Source of the DNA: Brachionus plicatilis
Lineage: Eukaryota > Rotifera > Eurotatoria > Ploima > Brachionidae
NCBI GenBank assembly: GCA_010279815.1
Contig: QEOQ01000508.1
Location: 6,228,904-6,292,903 of the forward strand
Reading direction: 5' to 3'
DNA length: 64,000 nucleotides
The position numbers were made by a program, and so were the translations under genes. Shown one piece after another: positions 23,091 to 35,300 of this stretch (its first letter is position 1; every line of letters starts with the position of its first letter). The notes below the pieces were generated by a model. That model saw only the letters and a list, made by a program, of their open reading frames with translations. It made no database searches and was not told the origin of the DNA.

Positions 23091-23127
23091 TTTAAAAAAT
23101 TTTCCAAAAATAAATTTAAATTAATAC
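23091..23127. repeat. 37-bp direct repeat, right copy
   Basis: Perfect copy of 20069-20105 in the same orientation, about 3 kb away, on the far side of the gypsy/LINE island. It is too long for an LTR-element target duplication. Confidence 0.85.
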
Positions 23128-23592
23128 CACCCAAAAAAATAAAACTTTTCTTCCAAATAATTTTTTAGAAAATTTTTGTATTTTTATTTTTATGTATCGT
23201 AAATCGCAAATTTTTTTGAGGTTTATTTTTCAACTTTAAAGTGAGAAAAAACATTTTGATAATGGCTATATAGGCTATCATACAATCAGATACAAAAAAA
23301 ACATGACAATTTGAGTTGGATTGTATTTAAGATTTCAAAACAACGTGTTCTAATTAAACCCTCAAAATTTTAAGAAAAATTCACATTGAAAATCTATACC
23401 TGATTGATATTTTTGTTTGTACTTTAATGATACTATTTACTCAATAAGTCTTTAATTTGATTTTTTTTTCTTTTTTAAAAAAATTCTCAACAAAAAATAT
23501 ATTTTTAAAAAATATTTTTATTATGATTTTATATTATGCTGTTTTAAAACCTTTATAGATTTTATAAATTCAATTCAGTGATTATTAAAAAT
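23128..23592. other. Intergenic, AT-rich
   Basis: No coding or RNA feature is seen. It contains the 3' flank of the minus-strand secreted-protein gene. Confidence 0.4.
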
Positions 23593-24084
23593 TTAATTTG
23601 GTCTAATTATTGTGGTTCCATTGCTCCACATACTAATTTGATGTGTTCCATTATTTATTTGTGATTGCCAAACTGAACCATCACCCGGTTGGATAGGTGC
23701 AAATGTTGGAAAAGGAGCAAATGTTGGGAAAGGAGCAAACGTGTTGAAATTCATTGGGGGAAATGGTGCAAAAGTTTGGTACGAGCCACCATTTGATTGT
23801 TGCTGTTGTCCAGTTCCTGATTGCCATTGTGATTGATAACCAGATCCAGGTTGTTGTTGTTGTTGGCTACCAGTTCCGCTTTGTTGTTGACCAGTTCCTG
23901 ATTGCCATTGTGATTGATAACCAGATCCAGGTTGTTGTTGTTGTTGGCTACCAGTTCCGCTTTGTTGTTGACCAGTTCCTGATTGCCATTGCCACTGTGA
24001 TTGTCTTGCTTTTCTATTATTTTCAACTGGAACGCAAAAAGCAGCGCTCAAAATTATCGATACAATAAGTAATTCTAACTTCAT
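23593..24084 (-). CDS. Secreted Gln/Gly/Ser-rich repeat protein
   Basis: 163 residues in one exon. The N-terminus MKLELLIVSIILSAAFCVPV is a clear signal peptide. The mature part has a unit QSQWQSGTGQQQ...PGSGY of 27 residues, present twice in full and once in part. It is followed by a Pro/Phe-rich stretch with TFAPFP repeated, and a C-terminal module GSVWQSQINNGTHQISMWSN with NGT sequons. The C-terminal module and signal peptide recur in the relic at 38432-38763, so this is a small family. Low-complexity, aromatic-rich secreted proteins are often matrix, glue or shell components, but no family is recognised and the role is unknown. The start ATG is preceded by short spaced A/T sequence. There is no cysteine in the mature protein. 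Confidence 0.75.
   Translation of the reverse strand: MKLELLIVSIILSAAFCVPVENNRKARQSQWQWQSGTGQQQSGTGSQQQQQPGSGYQSQWQSGTGQQQSGTGSQQQQQPGSGYQSQWQSGTGQQQQSNGGSYQTFAPFPPMNFNTFAPFPTFAPFPTFAPIQPGDGSVWQSQINNGTHQISMWSNGTTIIRPN
23810..23971 (-). repeat. 81-bp tandem repeat inside the secreted-protein gene
   Basis: Two consecutive 81-bp units start at 23810 and 23891, with a partial third from 23972. They look identical base for base, so the duplication is recent. The unit is a multiple of three and keeps the frame. Confidence 0.85.
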
Positions 24085-24806
24085 TTTTCTGAGAAGAAAT
24101 TTTGTAAAAAATTAAAATTTATTAGACATGTTTAAATACCAAAAAAAATTATTTATTTAAAGATTAAATTCTCTTTCGATTTTTAGTGTCTCATTTTAAC
24201 CATAAGTTATAGAGTTCTATTTAAGGTAAAGTTCAATTAATAAAAATCTAGGTATTTAATCCTAAAAATATCAGAGAAATTCGCATTTGTTTCAGTATGT
24301 ATTCAAGAAGAGTCGTTCTCGGATTTTATTTATTCTTTCACTTGACATTTCCATTAGCGCAATGTTTTAATTCTTTTTGTGAAAAAAAATAATATTTGAA
24401 GTATTTGATTAAAAAGAGTATTTTCCTTTCTCATTTTTTAGAATTTTACTTTTTATTTTGGAAAATTGTCAAAACTGTATTTATTTAAAATTTAGTCAAT
24501 AAAAGAAAGACACGTTTATTATTTTCTAATTTTTTATTTAATATTATCTCAAATAAAAAATTTGAATGTAATAAAAGACATCAACTGTTGTTATGTGCCT
24601 GACGAATGAAAATCTTGACAAAGAAAAAAATTAAAAATTTTAATAATTAATAACCATCCAAAGTATATCTTGTTAATAGCACCGTATTTTTCCATTAACT
24701 AAAATACCATTGTATTTAAAGGTTGAACGTTTAAAAAAGATCTCTACTTAGAATGATTTCAAAGCTTTCCAAATTTTTTTATTGAATTTTTAAAAAAGCT
24801 AATTTT
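24085..24806. other. Intergenic, AT-rich
   Basis: Upstream flank of the secreted-protein gene. No open frame or repeat is recognised. Confidence 0.4.
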
Positions 24807-26011
24807 CCGTTATTCTTCGTTTGATAATTCTGCGCCACTAATAAAGACACACCTTTGGTCTATGCACCAAAATACATCTCGTCCATGCTAAAACTTGTTT
24901 GATTAAGAACTAATAGCCCAAAAGTATTATCACGGGTTTAGGGCCGCATCAAACTCTGAAATTCTTAATTTAATGCGGGATCAAGACTAGCATTGTGAAT
25001 TTTGTTACTGAAAACAAAAACAAAATGTGAAAAATACCAAAGCTCAAGTTCTGAAAGACCAAAACATGTTCTGTTAATTGTAACAACCGATACATACTTT
25101 GTACCACCACTTAAAAATTGAATTGGATTTTTAAAATACAGTCGATCCTCCGTATAACGAAATCCTCTATATTACGAATAGAATAAATGAACTGAAACAA
25201 TTTTTTTAACCAAAAAAGATGATAATTCTAATATAATAAAATTATTATTTAATATTGAAAATTTTATAATTGAAAGTAGCTTTACCTAACAAACATCTAT
25301 TAGCAATTTTATATTTTTAAAAAAAATTTAAAAAATTCATGACAAAATGGCCGGAAAATAAAAAAAACATTAATGAAAAAAATGTTTCAGCAAACTATAA
25401 TTTACAAAAATAATCATTTTTAAAAATTAAAAAAATACTATTTAATCAACAAAAGATTATATTATATTTAAAAATTTAATTTTAAATAAAAAGATTTTTT
25501 ATTTTTTTTTTAGATTTTTTATATTTAAAGGCAGATGCAGACCGAATGGTAAGTCCTAGAGCTTAGCTTATTGTCTTGCGTGAAAGTTTATAAAATTTAC
25601 TACAAGTACAAGGCAAGTCGGCTATCGTCCGGCTTTTTATTCGTCTTTAAAGTATAGGTCCTTTTTTTAGTAAAAAATAGGTGGTCCGGGTTTTAGTAAT
25701 AACCCTCGATCTTTAGTTAATAAAAAAATTAAAATTACTAAAAATTAATTTTTCTAATATTTTATTTTCTTAATTTTTAGTGCTGCACCAAATGCATAAA
25801 AATTCTTTTTATTATTTGTCTTATAATCAAGTCTTGATCACACATTAATATAAGATTTTCAGAGTTTGATGCGGCCCTAAACCCGTGATAATACTTTTGG
25901 GCTATGAGTTCTTAATCAAACAAGTTTTAGCATGGACGAGATGTATTTTGGTGCATGGACCAAAGGTGTGTCTTTATTAGTGGCGCAGTATAATCAAACG
26001 AGGGAATACGG
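24807..26011. mobile_element. DNA transposon with 181-bp terminal inverted repeats
   Basis: Left arm 24807-24987 and right arm 25831-26011 are inverted and very similar, sharing for example CCGT at the tip, CTGCGCCACTAATAAAGACA and GGGTTTAGGGCCGCATCAAA. The 840-bp interior has no usable open frame. Flanks TAATTTT and TACTTTT could be a decayed target duplication. The superfamily is not recognised. It is probably non-autonomous. A Tigger-like end appears nested at 25139. Confidence 0.85.
25139..25185 (+). repeat. Solo Tigger/pogo-like end
   Basis: CAGTCGATCCTCCGTATAAC follows a TA dinucleotide and resembles the ends of the two Tigger-like copies, but of another subfamily. I could not find a matching opposite end, so this may be a fragment. 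Confidence 0.4.
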
Positions 26012-26394
26012 TACTTTTAATTTTTTTACTTTTAAAATTTTTGAAATTTTAGTCTTTATCATTTAATAAACTGGTTAAAATGGTAACGAAATTTAAAATA
26101 GAAAATAATTTTTCATTAGAAACTCTGTATGCACTTAAAGCACTACAGTGTTTAAAATTTAGTTAAATATTCATAATATTCCTGTTAAAAATATAAGTTT
26201 TAATTCTAGGATCGAAAAATTTTTAAATTTAAATTTCGCCTAATTGTTAAATTAAAATAAAAGCAATTTTTTCTGTATGAATAAGCCACGACTTAAAGTT
26301 AATTTAATCTTGATACATAAAACGACAGATTATTTCTAGTAAAATTTATAAATACAATAGAAGAACTAAATAAAAAATTTCAATTTATTTTAAA
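26012..26394. other. 5' flank of TAF1
   Basis: A/T-rich sequence between the transposon and the TAF1 start. No additional upstream coding exon was recognised, although the missing N-terminal TAND region could in principle lie further upstream. Confidence 0.4.
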
Positions 26395-29300
26395 ATGTCA
26401 AATTTTGAATCTGAGCAAGAAAAAGACCAATTTGCTGCTCTATCAGCTGGATTAAACTCTCAAAATGATCTCGAATCAGTGTACATTCTGCCCAAGACTT
26501 ACAATGGTAAGACCGTTACCGATCTCTTTCCGGAATTCAAGTACGACTCAGTGCTCAGATTTTCTAAACTATTCGGAATTGGCCGAACAATTTGTTTGCC
26601 AAAAACATGGAGAGGAACACGAAAACGCCGTAAGGCTAAATCTGAAAATGACAAAAGTTTAACATCGGACCAAAAAAACGACCAAGACGATGTATTCCAA
26701 ATATTCGAAAGTGACTTTGATGTGACCAAAAAGGTGGCCCAAAAGCAAACTACCCCAAATCCTCCTGTCGATCAACCAAAACAAGACCAAGTCAAACAAG
26801 AAGAAGATGATCTTGAGTTCGAACAAAGTGATGAGATTAACTTTCTCAAGCCGTACATTATCGATGATGTAAACAAATCGGACAAAGTCGACAATGACAG
26901 TGAGTTCAACGAAGCTCATATTAAAAAACAGTGGGAACAGGGCCCTGGCTCATATTGGTACAAAATGTACAATCTAGATTCTTTGATAGAAAAAAAGAAA
27001 AAAGAACTAAAAAAATTAAAGAAAAAAAACAAAACCGAAGATGATGACGACGAGGAGGACACAAAGGAAGAAGAAGAGCCGGAATCTAACGAGAACAAAA
27101 AGGAACAAGAAGGTCTGCACCTTAAGCTCAATGATTTGGACATAAACAAATTGATAAATGAGGATAAATTTTTGCTCATCAACACTTCCAATTGGGAAAA
27201 TAACATAATTATTGATCCAAACAATTCCAATAAAATCAACTCGGAAATTGTCAACGAAAGAATTAAATTGGCCAGTTGGGTTCCATCGAGCGAGCACCGC
27301 ACTCTCAGCTCATTTCAGTCAAAAATCCTGGGCAAAAAAACCGACTTCATGAACCTATACAATGATCAGTCGGTTCCCAATCCGCAAACTACCAACACAA
27401 AATCAAAACAAAATCAGTGGAGTTCAATATTTCCAAATGAAAACTATGATTTGTACACTGATTGGGAAAAAAATATAATCATTGACCCGGAGAATGATGT
27501 CAAGCTGGACGATTTGAAGCCCAAAGAGTTTTTGATCGATCCAAATGATGACAATTTACTGCTGGGGGTGCCTGAGGATGTGGTTGTGGAAAAACCGGTG
27601 CAGAAAGAAGAGGAGCCCAAAGAGCACAGGAAATATGAGCGAACTAAGCCTAGCAAAAAGGCTCTTGAAGCAATGGAACATGATCACCACGAAGCAGAGA
27701 CATCTCAGAATAATGAGCCAAAAAGCATGTGGAATGTTTCTAATGATGAATTTTACAACCCCAAGCAGATTAGTAGTGAACAAGGCGCTCAGAACAGCAA
27801 GCATGTGTCGTCTAGTTTGGCAATGCATCATGCCCAATGTGCTCTCGATCTTCATCCGCAATTTTTTCCCACTCATCTCAGTGTTGGCAAGCTACGAAAT
27901 TTTCATCGTATGCCACTGAGAAGATTTCAGCCTAGCGAAATAAACTCGCTGATTAGCGTGCACAGTTTGCTCAAAAAGTTCGGAAAACTTGAGCCCAAAC
28001 TTGAATTTCCTAAATCATTTACTCAGCCTCAGCCAATTGCGCCCATTGAGATAAATCAGATCAGATCGGTTGGTGATTTGACTGCCACCGATAATTGTCA
28101 TTTTGTTTTGGCCGAGTATAGCGAACAATATCCTCCTTTGATGATGCAGCCTGGTATGGCCACGAGGGTGAGAAATTTTTACAAGAAAAAGTTCAGCAAA
28201 GATGAAGGACCCCAAAATGGAGAGTATGGTGACTTGGTCTATGTAAGTTCAAGCCCTTTTTTGGGTGTTCTAAAACCCGGTGAGAGTCTGCTGGCATTTG
28301 AGAATGGCATGTTCAGAGCGCCAATTTATCGACACAGTATACCATCTCAGGACTTTTTGGTTATAAAAAGCAAATCGTCTGGCTATGTTATTCGAGGTGA
28401 TATTCAAAATTTGTTTGTTGTCGGACAAGAATGTCCACTGATTGAAGTACCGGGTCCCAATTCCAAAAGATCGAACTCATTTTTGAAAGATTTTCTGCAG
28501 GCTTATTTGGTTCGGCTTTTTAATGAAAGTCAAGATGTGCCCAAGCGGATTAAAATGGAAGATGTCAAAAAAGCTTTTCCCACTCTGCCCGAAAATAGCA
28601 TTCGAAAACGCTTGAAAATATGCGCCGATTTTAGACGTACTGGTGAGTTGAATCTTAATTTATGTATCTTCCTAAGGCCCCTTTACACAAATATTATATA
28701 TACATCAAGTATTTAAATTAATTAGATGATGATTAGTTAAGATTATTAATTCTTTATTTTACACTAGAAGCTCCAACGATCTGAGTCAAGAAAAAGATAA
28801 AGATTTAATTGTTTTATATGCCCCAAATATTGAATAAAATATACCAAAATTTAATTTTTTACCCCAATTTAATTAGAATTACATCAATTGATAAGAAAAA
28901 AATAAAAAATAAAATGACATTTTTTTCACATTGACATCAATTTAATTAGAAAAATACCTAAAGTATTAAAAAAAATTTTTTTATTTCCAACAGAAAAACT
29001 ATTATTTTTTACCGCATTTATTTTGATAAGCCCAGTATCTTCTCTTAGTCATTTTAGGTCCACATTTTTCACAAAACATTTCTTGTATAACTAATCTTTT
29101 TGGTCTGTCCAAGTGATCGAAAATACAATTTTTTTTCTTTTGTATCAAGAGGATCAGCAGCAGAATTTTCATTGTTTGAATGATTTGAATGTTGATTGTC
29201 TGATACGTAAACTGAACCATTTGTTTCGCCATTTTAAACTTTGAAATATATTATTATTATTTTGTTTATTTATTTGTTATATCTGTCCCAAGCTAAAGCT

Positions 29301-32300
29301 CCTTCAGATTAAAAAAAAAATAAAAATGTAACGAAAAAGTAAGATAAAATTAAAAAAAGTTAAAATATAATAAAAAGACTTTGAATTGATAAATTGTAAG
29401 AGGTGACATGTGCAAAATGTTTAAGTAATTGAACAGTCCAGAAAAGAAAGAAGAAATAGTAAGATAGATTTTTTTTTTATTCTTTTTTATTTATTTGTTT
29501 TCTGTACCGAGCTAAAGCTCCTTCAGAATAAGTTAAAAAGTAAAATAAAAAAAAATAAAATAAAAATAAAATTAAAGTTAATAAAATGAGATAAAAAAAG
29601 AATCAAAATAAAGTAATTAACTAGACATTTTTGATTAATGGAACATTTATTAATTTCACTTTGTTAGATAGGATTTTTTAAGTGTCAAAAAAATTGGTTT
29701 CATTTTAATAAATTAGGTGTCGTTTTAATTTAATTGGGATCAATATTCGAAAAAAAAGTAACTTTTTATTAAATCATATGTAAATCTTAATTAATCAATT
29801 TAAAAATTGGGGAGGAAAATTAATATTTTGGTGTTTTTTATTCGAAAATTGTGGTATCGATATTATAGACCCTTTGTTTAAAGATTTGCAAACTTTTTAT
29901 TAATATTTACAACTAATTTTTTGATTTGCTAGCTAAATTTATAATTTTTAATTGTAAAACTTAGTGAAAATTTAAAAAACCATACGAGTCATTTTATTTG
30001 TGTTGTTGCTTCTAGAAGTGTATGAATGATTTTGCTAAAAAAATTAATTTCGCAAAATCAAATTAAATTACCTTTATTTTTTTTTCACTAACCCATTTAT
30101 ACACTCCTAGAAGCACCAACACTAGTAAAATGACTCGTATGAATTTTTCAATTGATTTTTAAATTTTCACTAAGTTTTACGATTAAAAATTTTAAATTTA
30201 GCTAGCAAATCAATAAATTAATCATAAAAAATTATTAAAAAGAGTTTGCGATTCTTTAAAAAAATAACTCAGGTCCTGGTACTTAGGACGAAGATAAACA
30301 CATTTCAAAAAAACAAAATTATAGTCTGCGTATTCTACATGGAATAAGGAGGGGCTTCAATGATTGGTACTTCTTGTGTTAAAAGATGATTTTAGATACA
30401 GTTTTTTGCAAGGAAACAAGAAATATTATTAAGTGAAATATTTTCTAAATCATTATTAGAAGGTATTGTTATAAAAAGATTTATTCAATAATTTTTTGGC
30501 ATTTTTTTCTAATTATCCTGATTTGGTCAAAATTATGTCAATGAAATTTTAATTGGAATTTTATTTCCCTTTTTTAGAATTTATTCGTGCACTGAACTTA
30601 AATTATCAAAAAGATTTTCAATTCGAAAATTCTAAGGTAAAGTAAAAAAGAAAAGATTCAAAACTTATAATCGGTATAATATTTAAAAGTTGACATGCTA
30701 AAAATGAATTTTTTATTCTCAATAAATATAACAACTTATTGTGGAAAAGATATAAATTAATTTAGAAAATCTTTGGAAAATATATACAATTTTAAATTTA
30801 CTCTTTTTAATTAACTCAAGTTATATTTTTTCAGTTTACTTTAAGCTTTAATAGCATTTTTTTATATTCAAATTTAATCCTTCAGTCAAAAAAACTTCTT
30901 AATATCAAGCTAAATGTCTATCTCTTCAAGTTTATTTAACTTTTTACTATTTATACATTTGAATTTAGCTTTATTTCAAAAAAATTATTAATGTTCTAAA
31001 ATTAGGGTGAGGATTCAAAACAAATAACAAATAAAATTAAGAAATTAAAATTAAAAAAACAGCGCAAAAAAATAAATCTGTCAGAAATATTTTTTTTAAT
31101 GTCAATCAAAATATAAAAATTCTTTATTCCCTTACAGAATGCGTTCTTAACTTTTTTTAATTAATTTCAATTTGATTTTTGTGATCTAGGTATTGTTGAA
31201 TAAAGAATTTACTTCTAGAAAATTAAAAAAAAAAAAAAAAACTCGGAAACTTTCAAGAGTTAGTAATAAGACAGTAAGATTGTTGTAAAATTTAAAATTC
31301 ATTTTAAATGATAAAAGAGAATATGTAAATATTTAAATATACTATAATTGACTTTATTTTTATATAACTTTTTTATCATTTTAGATAGATTGTTTACTTT
31401 TACGCGTGAATCACATTTTTATATTTTTTCATCTTTTTATTTGTTTTTAAATCTTCACCACAAAAATTATTAAGTTACACTCACATATCGTATTTGATCT
31501 AATCTACTTTAAAAAAAATCTCATCATATGAAATCTGAGAAATAGTATTTCTCACAAAATTTATTTAAATGAATAAAAATGTGATTTAAATTAAAATTAA
31601 AACGTTAAATAAATAGTAATGAAATAAATAATTAATAAATAATAAAAAATTTACAATACAATATTATTTTTTAAAATAGAACTAAAATTTCACTTAAAAA
31701 TCTGTAAAGATTTATTCTTTTAAAAATTGACAACTTAAATTTTGAAATTCAACATTAATTATTCTTAAATTAAGATATTCTATGCTGAAACCAATAAAAA
31801 CTATACTTTTCTATAAAGCTTTTTATTTTATTAATGCTATTCGTTTTAAACTTAAAATCTGAACTTTATTGAAAAAAAAAATTTAGTAGAATAATAATTG
31901 AAATATTATTGAATAAAGGTCTCAATGTAAAAAAATCTGTGCAAATTAATTACGTTTTATTTTTAAAATCTTTTAAATTGGGTGCAATTTTGCAAAATTC
32001 GCACAGATTCTGCAAACTTCTGCAGAAGGTGAAACAACATTTGTTTCACTTTTGTTTCATTTACAAAACAAGATTTTGACACTTAGAACAAAAGTTATAA
32101 AATATTTTTTTTGTGTATTGGAAGTTTTGTATGAAATTTCACAATGCCCTCGTTGTGGACAAAATAATTTTGTTAGGAAAATTACATTTTATTACATGGA
32201 ATTTAAAAAAAATATCATGTTCAAAAAAAAATAAACGATCAAAATACTGTTATTTTTTAATATATATTTGTTTTTCTTTTGAAAATAATTTGGAAAAATA

Positions 32301-35300
32301 AGACTCAATTTGTCGCTCATTTCGGCATATTGAAGTTGATGATCGGTTTAAAAATTTAATCATTGATTAAATTTTATATTAAAACGTATTAACTGATATT
32401 TTTGTAAAGTTTATTTGAATTTTTTTATTTCAAAAGTATTTGTATCTAGTATTCAAAATCAAATTTAAAAAAGAAATTCAATTAATAAATTTCAAGAAAA
32501 AATCAGTCAATACATTTAAATATAAAAATTAATTTTTATCAATTGATTGAGAAAATTTTTTCTCATTTTTTTTTATTTTTTATATCTACATAACATGTAA
32601 ATCATGTTACATAAAAAATATTCAATTTAAATCAAAGATTATAACCAAACCAAAACCACAAGCTGAGAAAGTGCAGCGTTATAAACTGCACTCACACTTT
32701 ATGTGTTACAGCTTACACTACCACTACTAAGATTAGTTTTTATATCTAAACAAAAAATTTTTGAATTTTGAATTGATCATCAAATTCAAGATGCCCCCAT
32801 TTTTTAAGCTTTCGTTAATCAACCGTTTTAAGACCTGTAATTTGTTTGGTTCAAAAGTTTTTCTTATTTGAAGCATAGCATCATTATTTTGTTGGATAAC
32901 TTTAGGGTCCAATTGCTAGTAGAGTGGCGTTTTTAAAAAAGTATGAAACTCAACTAGAAAGTAAAGTTTTTGGTCTAGTTTAAGAATATTTTTCAGTTTT
33001 TAGGTGTAAAGCATCCTTTACAATTTAATTGAAAAGTTGTGACTCTTTTTGATAAATGAAACTTTTTAAAGGGGGCGCAGTCCCACCTAAAAAAATAGTA
33101 TTTCTATCATTTTAAATTGCATTTATTCCAGAAAAAAATAATTTTTAGCAACCTTTCTATCATAATTCGAAAATTCCACTCTCTATTAAAGGTTCAAACG
33201 TTGACTGGCCTAACATATGAAAAAAATAAGTAACTAACAAAATTTTACCTATAAGGTTTTGTGAATTTTAAAAAAAATTGAACAAAAATTTTCCCTTTTT
33301 GATGAATTAAAATTAGAGTTAATAAAATAAACATAAAAAAATACTGCAGCAAAATCCAACATACTTTGTTGCACCTTTATTGCCTAAAATAAAATCATTA
33401 TTTTAATTTTTTTTTAAGTAAATTAAACCAATAATCAATTTAAATCTAATTGACATTTAATTTTTTGTCTCATTAAAACATGAGAAAAATTATTCTAAGT
33501 AAAAAAGGTGAAACAAAGTATGTTGCACTTTGTTGAAGTATTTTTTTAAGTATATTTTATTAAATTTAATTTTAATTCATCAAAAAAAGAAGAATTTTTG
33601 TTCAATTTGAATTTGAATTTCACAATACCTTCTACAAGAATATGCCAAAAAATATAAAGATTAAAGTGCATAGTTAATTTTTTTTCTAATTGCCCCGCAT
33701 CCATTTCAATAAAATAATTTAAAAAAAAATTATTATTTTTTATTTTAACCCTAGGTAAATTGGACACAAACTGGTGGATCCTAAAAGAGGACATTCGCTT
33801 GCCAACCGATGAAGAAGTTCGAAGTTTGATCGCACCAGAACAATGTTGCGCCTATTATTCAATGTTGGCTGCCGAACAGCGTCTCAAGGACGCTGGCTAT
33901 GGAGAAAAAAACTTCTGGGCCAGTGACGATGACGATGACGAAAATTCCAAAATTGACGACGAAGTCAAGAACGCTCCGTGGCACACCACGCGCGCATACC
34001 TGGACGCAATCAAGGGCAAATGTCTGCTTCAAATAAATGGAGTAGCGGACCCGACAGGCAGAGGCGAGGGCTTCTCCTACGTGCGCCAGGCCATCAAGAA
34101 CAAGGAAGAAGAGGAAAAGGACAAGAGCAATGACAGTGTTAATTCGCCACAGCCGCAAACCAAGCGCACTGTCACCGGCACTGACGCAGACTTGAGAAAA
34201 CTTCACCTCAGCCAGGCCAAAGAACTGCTGGCCAGCTACGGCGTGCCCGAGGCAGACATAAAAAAGCTCAAACGATGGGAAATAATTGACGTGGTGCGCA
34301 CCATGTCCACCCAAAAGGCCAAAGAGGGCGACGGAGCTGCTCTGTCCAAATTTGCCAGAGGAAACAAGTATTCGCAATCGGACGCGCACGACAAGTTCAA
34401 GGACGAGTGTCAGCGCTTGTTCGAGCTGCAAAACAGAAATCTGGCCAGCGAGGAATACTTGTCCACGGACGACTCCGAGGACTTGGACGAAGACTCGGAC
34501 GTGGACGAAATGGGCAAAAATCTGGAGTCCATGCTGGAGAGCAACCTGAGCAAAGAGAGCAAGAAAAGCGATGACAAATCGTCGTCCGAGCTAAAGACAA
34601 TCATTATGAACCAAGCTCATGAGAAAAAGAATGACAGCCAAAAGACAGACCAGAATCCGAACATGCAGAGAATTTTGAAGATAAGTCGCACTTACCGCGA
34701 CGAACAAACTGGCAAAGAATACACCAAAGTGGAAACAGTGACCAATTCACTTGTGATTGACGCCTATGTCAAAATTCGCACCACCAGAGACGAAGAGTTC
34801 ATCCAGAAGGCGTTCGCCTTGGACGAGAACGAAAAAGAACAACTGCGCAAGGAAAGACGCAGGCTGCAGGAACAGCTGAGGCGAGTGAAGCGCTACGAGG
34901 CTCGCAATGGAGAGGAGGGCGCGCCCAAGGTCAGAAAATACAACAAAACTGGCCTGAATCGAAAGTCCAAGCTGGACAACTCGATGCTGTCGTCGCCCGA
35001 GGCCAAAAAGTTCTTCATCAAGTCGTCGCTTCAGTATTCGAGTGGCGAAGAGGAAAAGTCACGTGACACTGGCCAACAACCTCAAAAAAGAAAGTATGTG
35101 AAGCGAAAAAAGCAGACAGACCAGCAGCAAAGTGGTGGCGAAGCGGCGCCGACCACCGGCCTTGCCAAGGTAGAGGGCACCAAGCTCATAATACAAAAGA
35201 AAGCGATCAAGATGGCATTGAACAGTGACGATGGTGGATCGCCGGCTAAAAAAAAATACCGGAGCAAAAAAGCGCTTGACTCGGAGAGCAAAGTGGACAA

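Noticed and set aside
26659..27302. Minus-strand hydrophobic frames opposite the TAF1 acidic region
   Set aside because: Antisense of Lys/Glu/Asp-rich codons gives Phe/Leu/Ser runs that imitate membrane helices; no homology.
33546..33794. 82-codon frame across the TAF1 exon 2 acceptor
   Set aside because: It lies in a foldback repeat and is antisense to TAF1 coding sequence.
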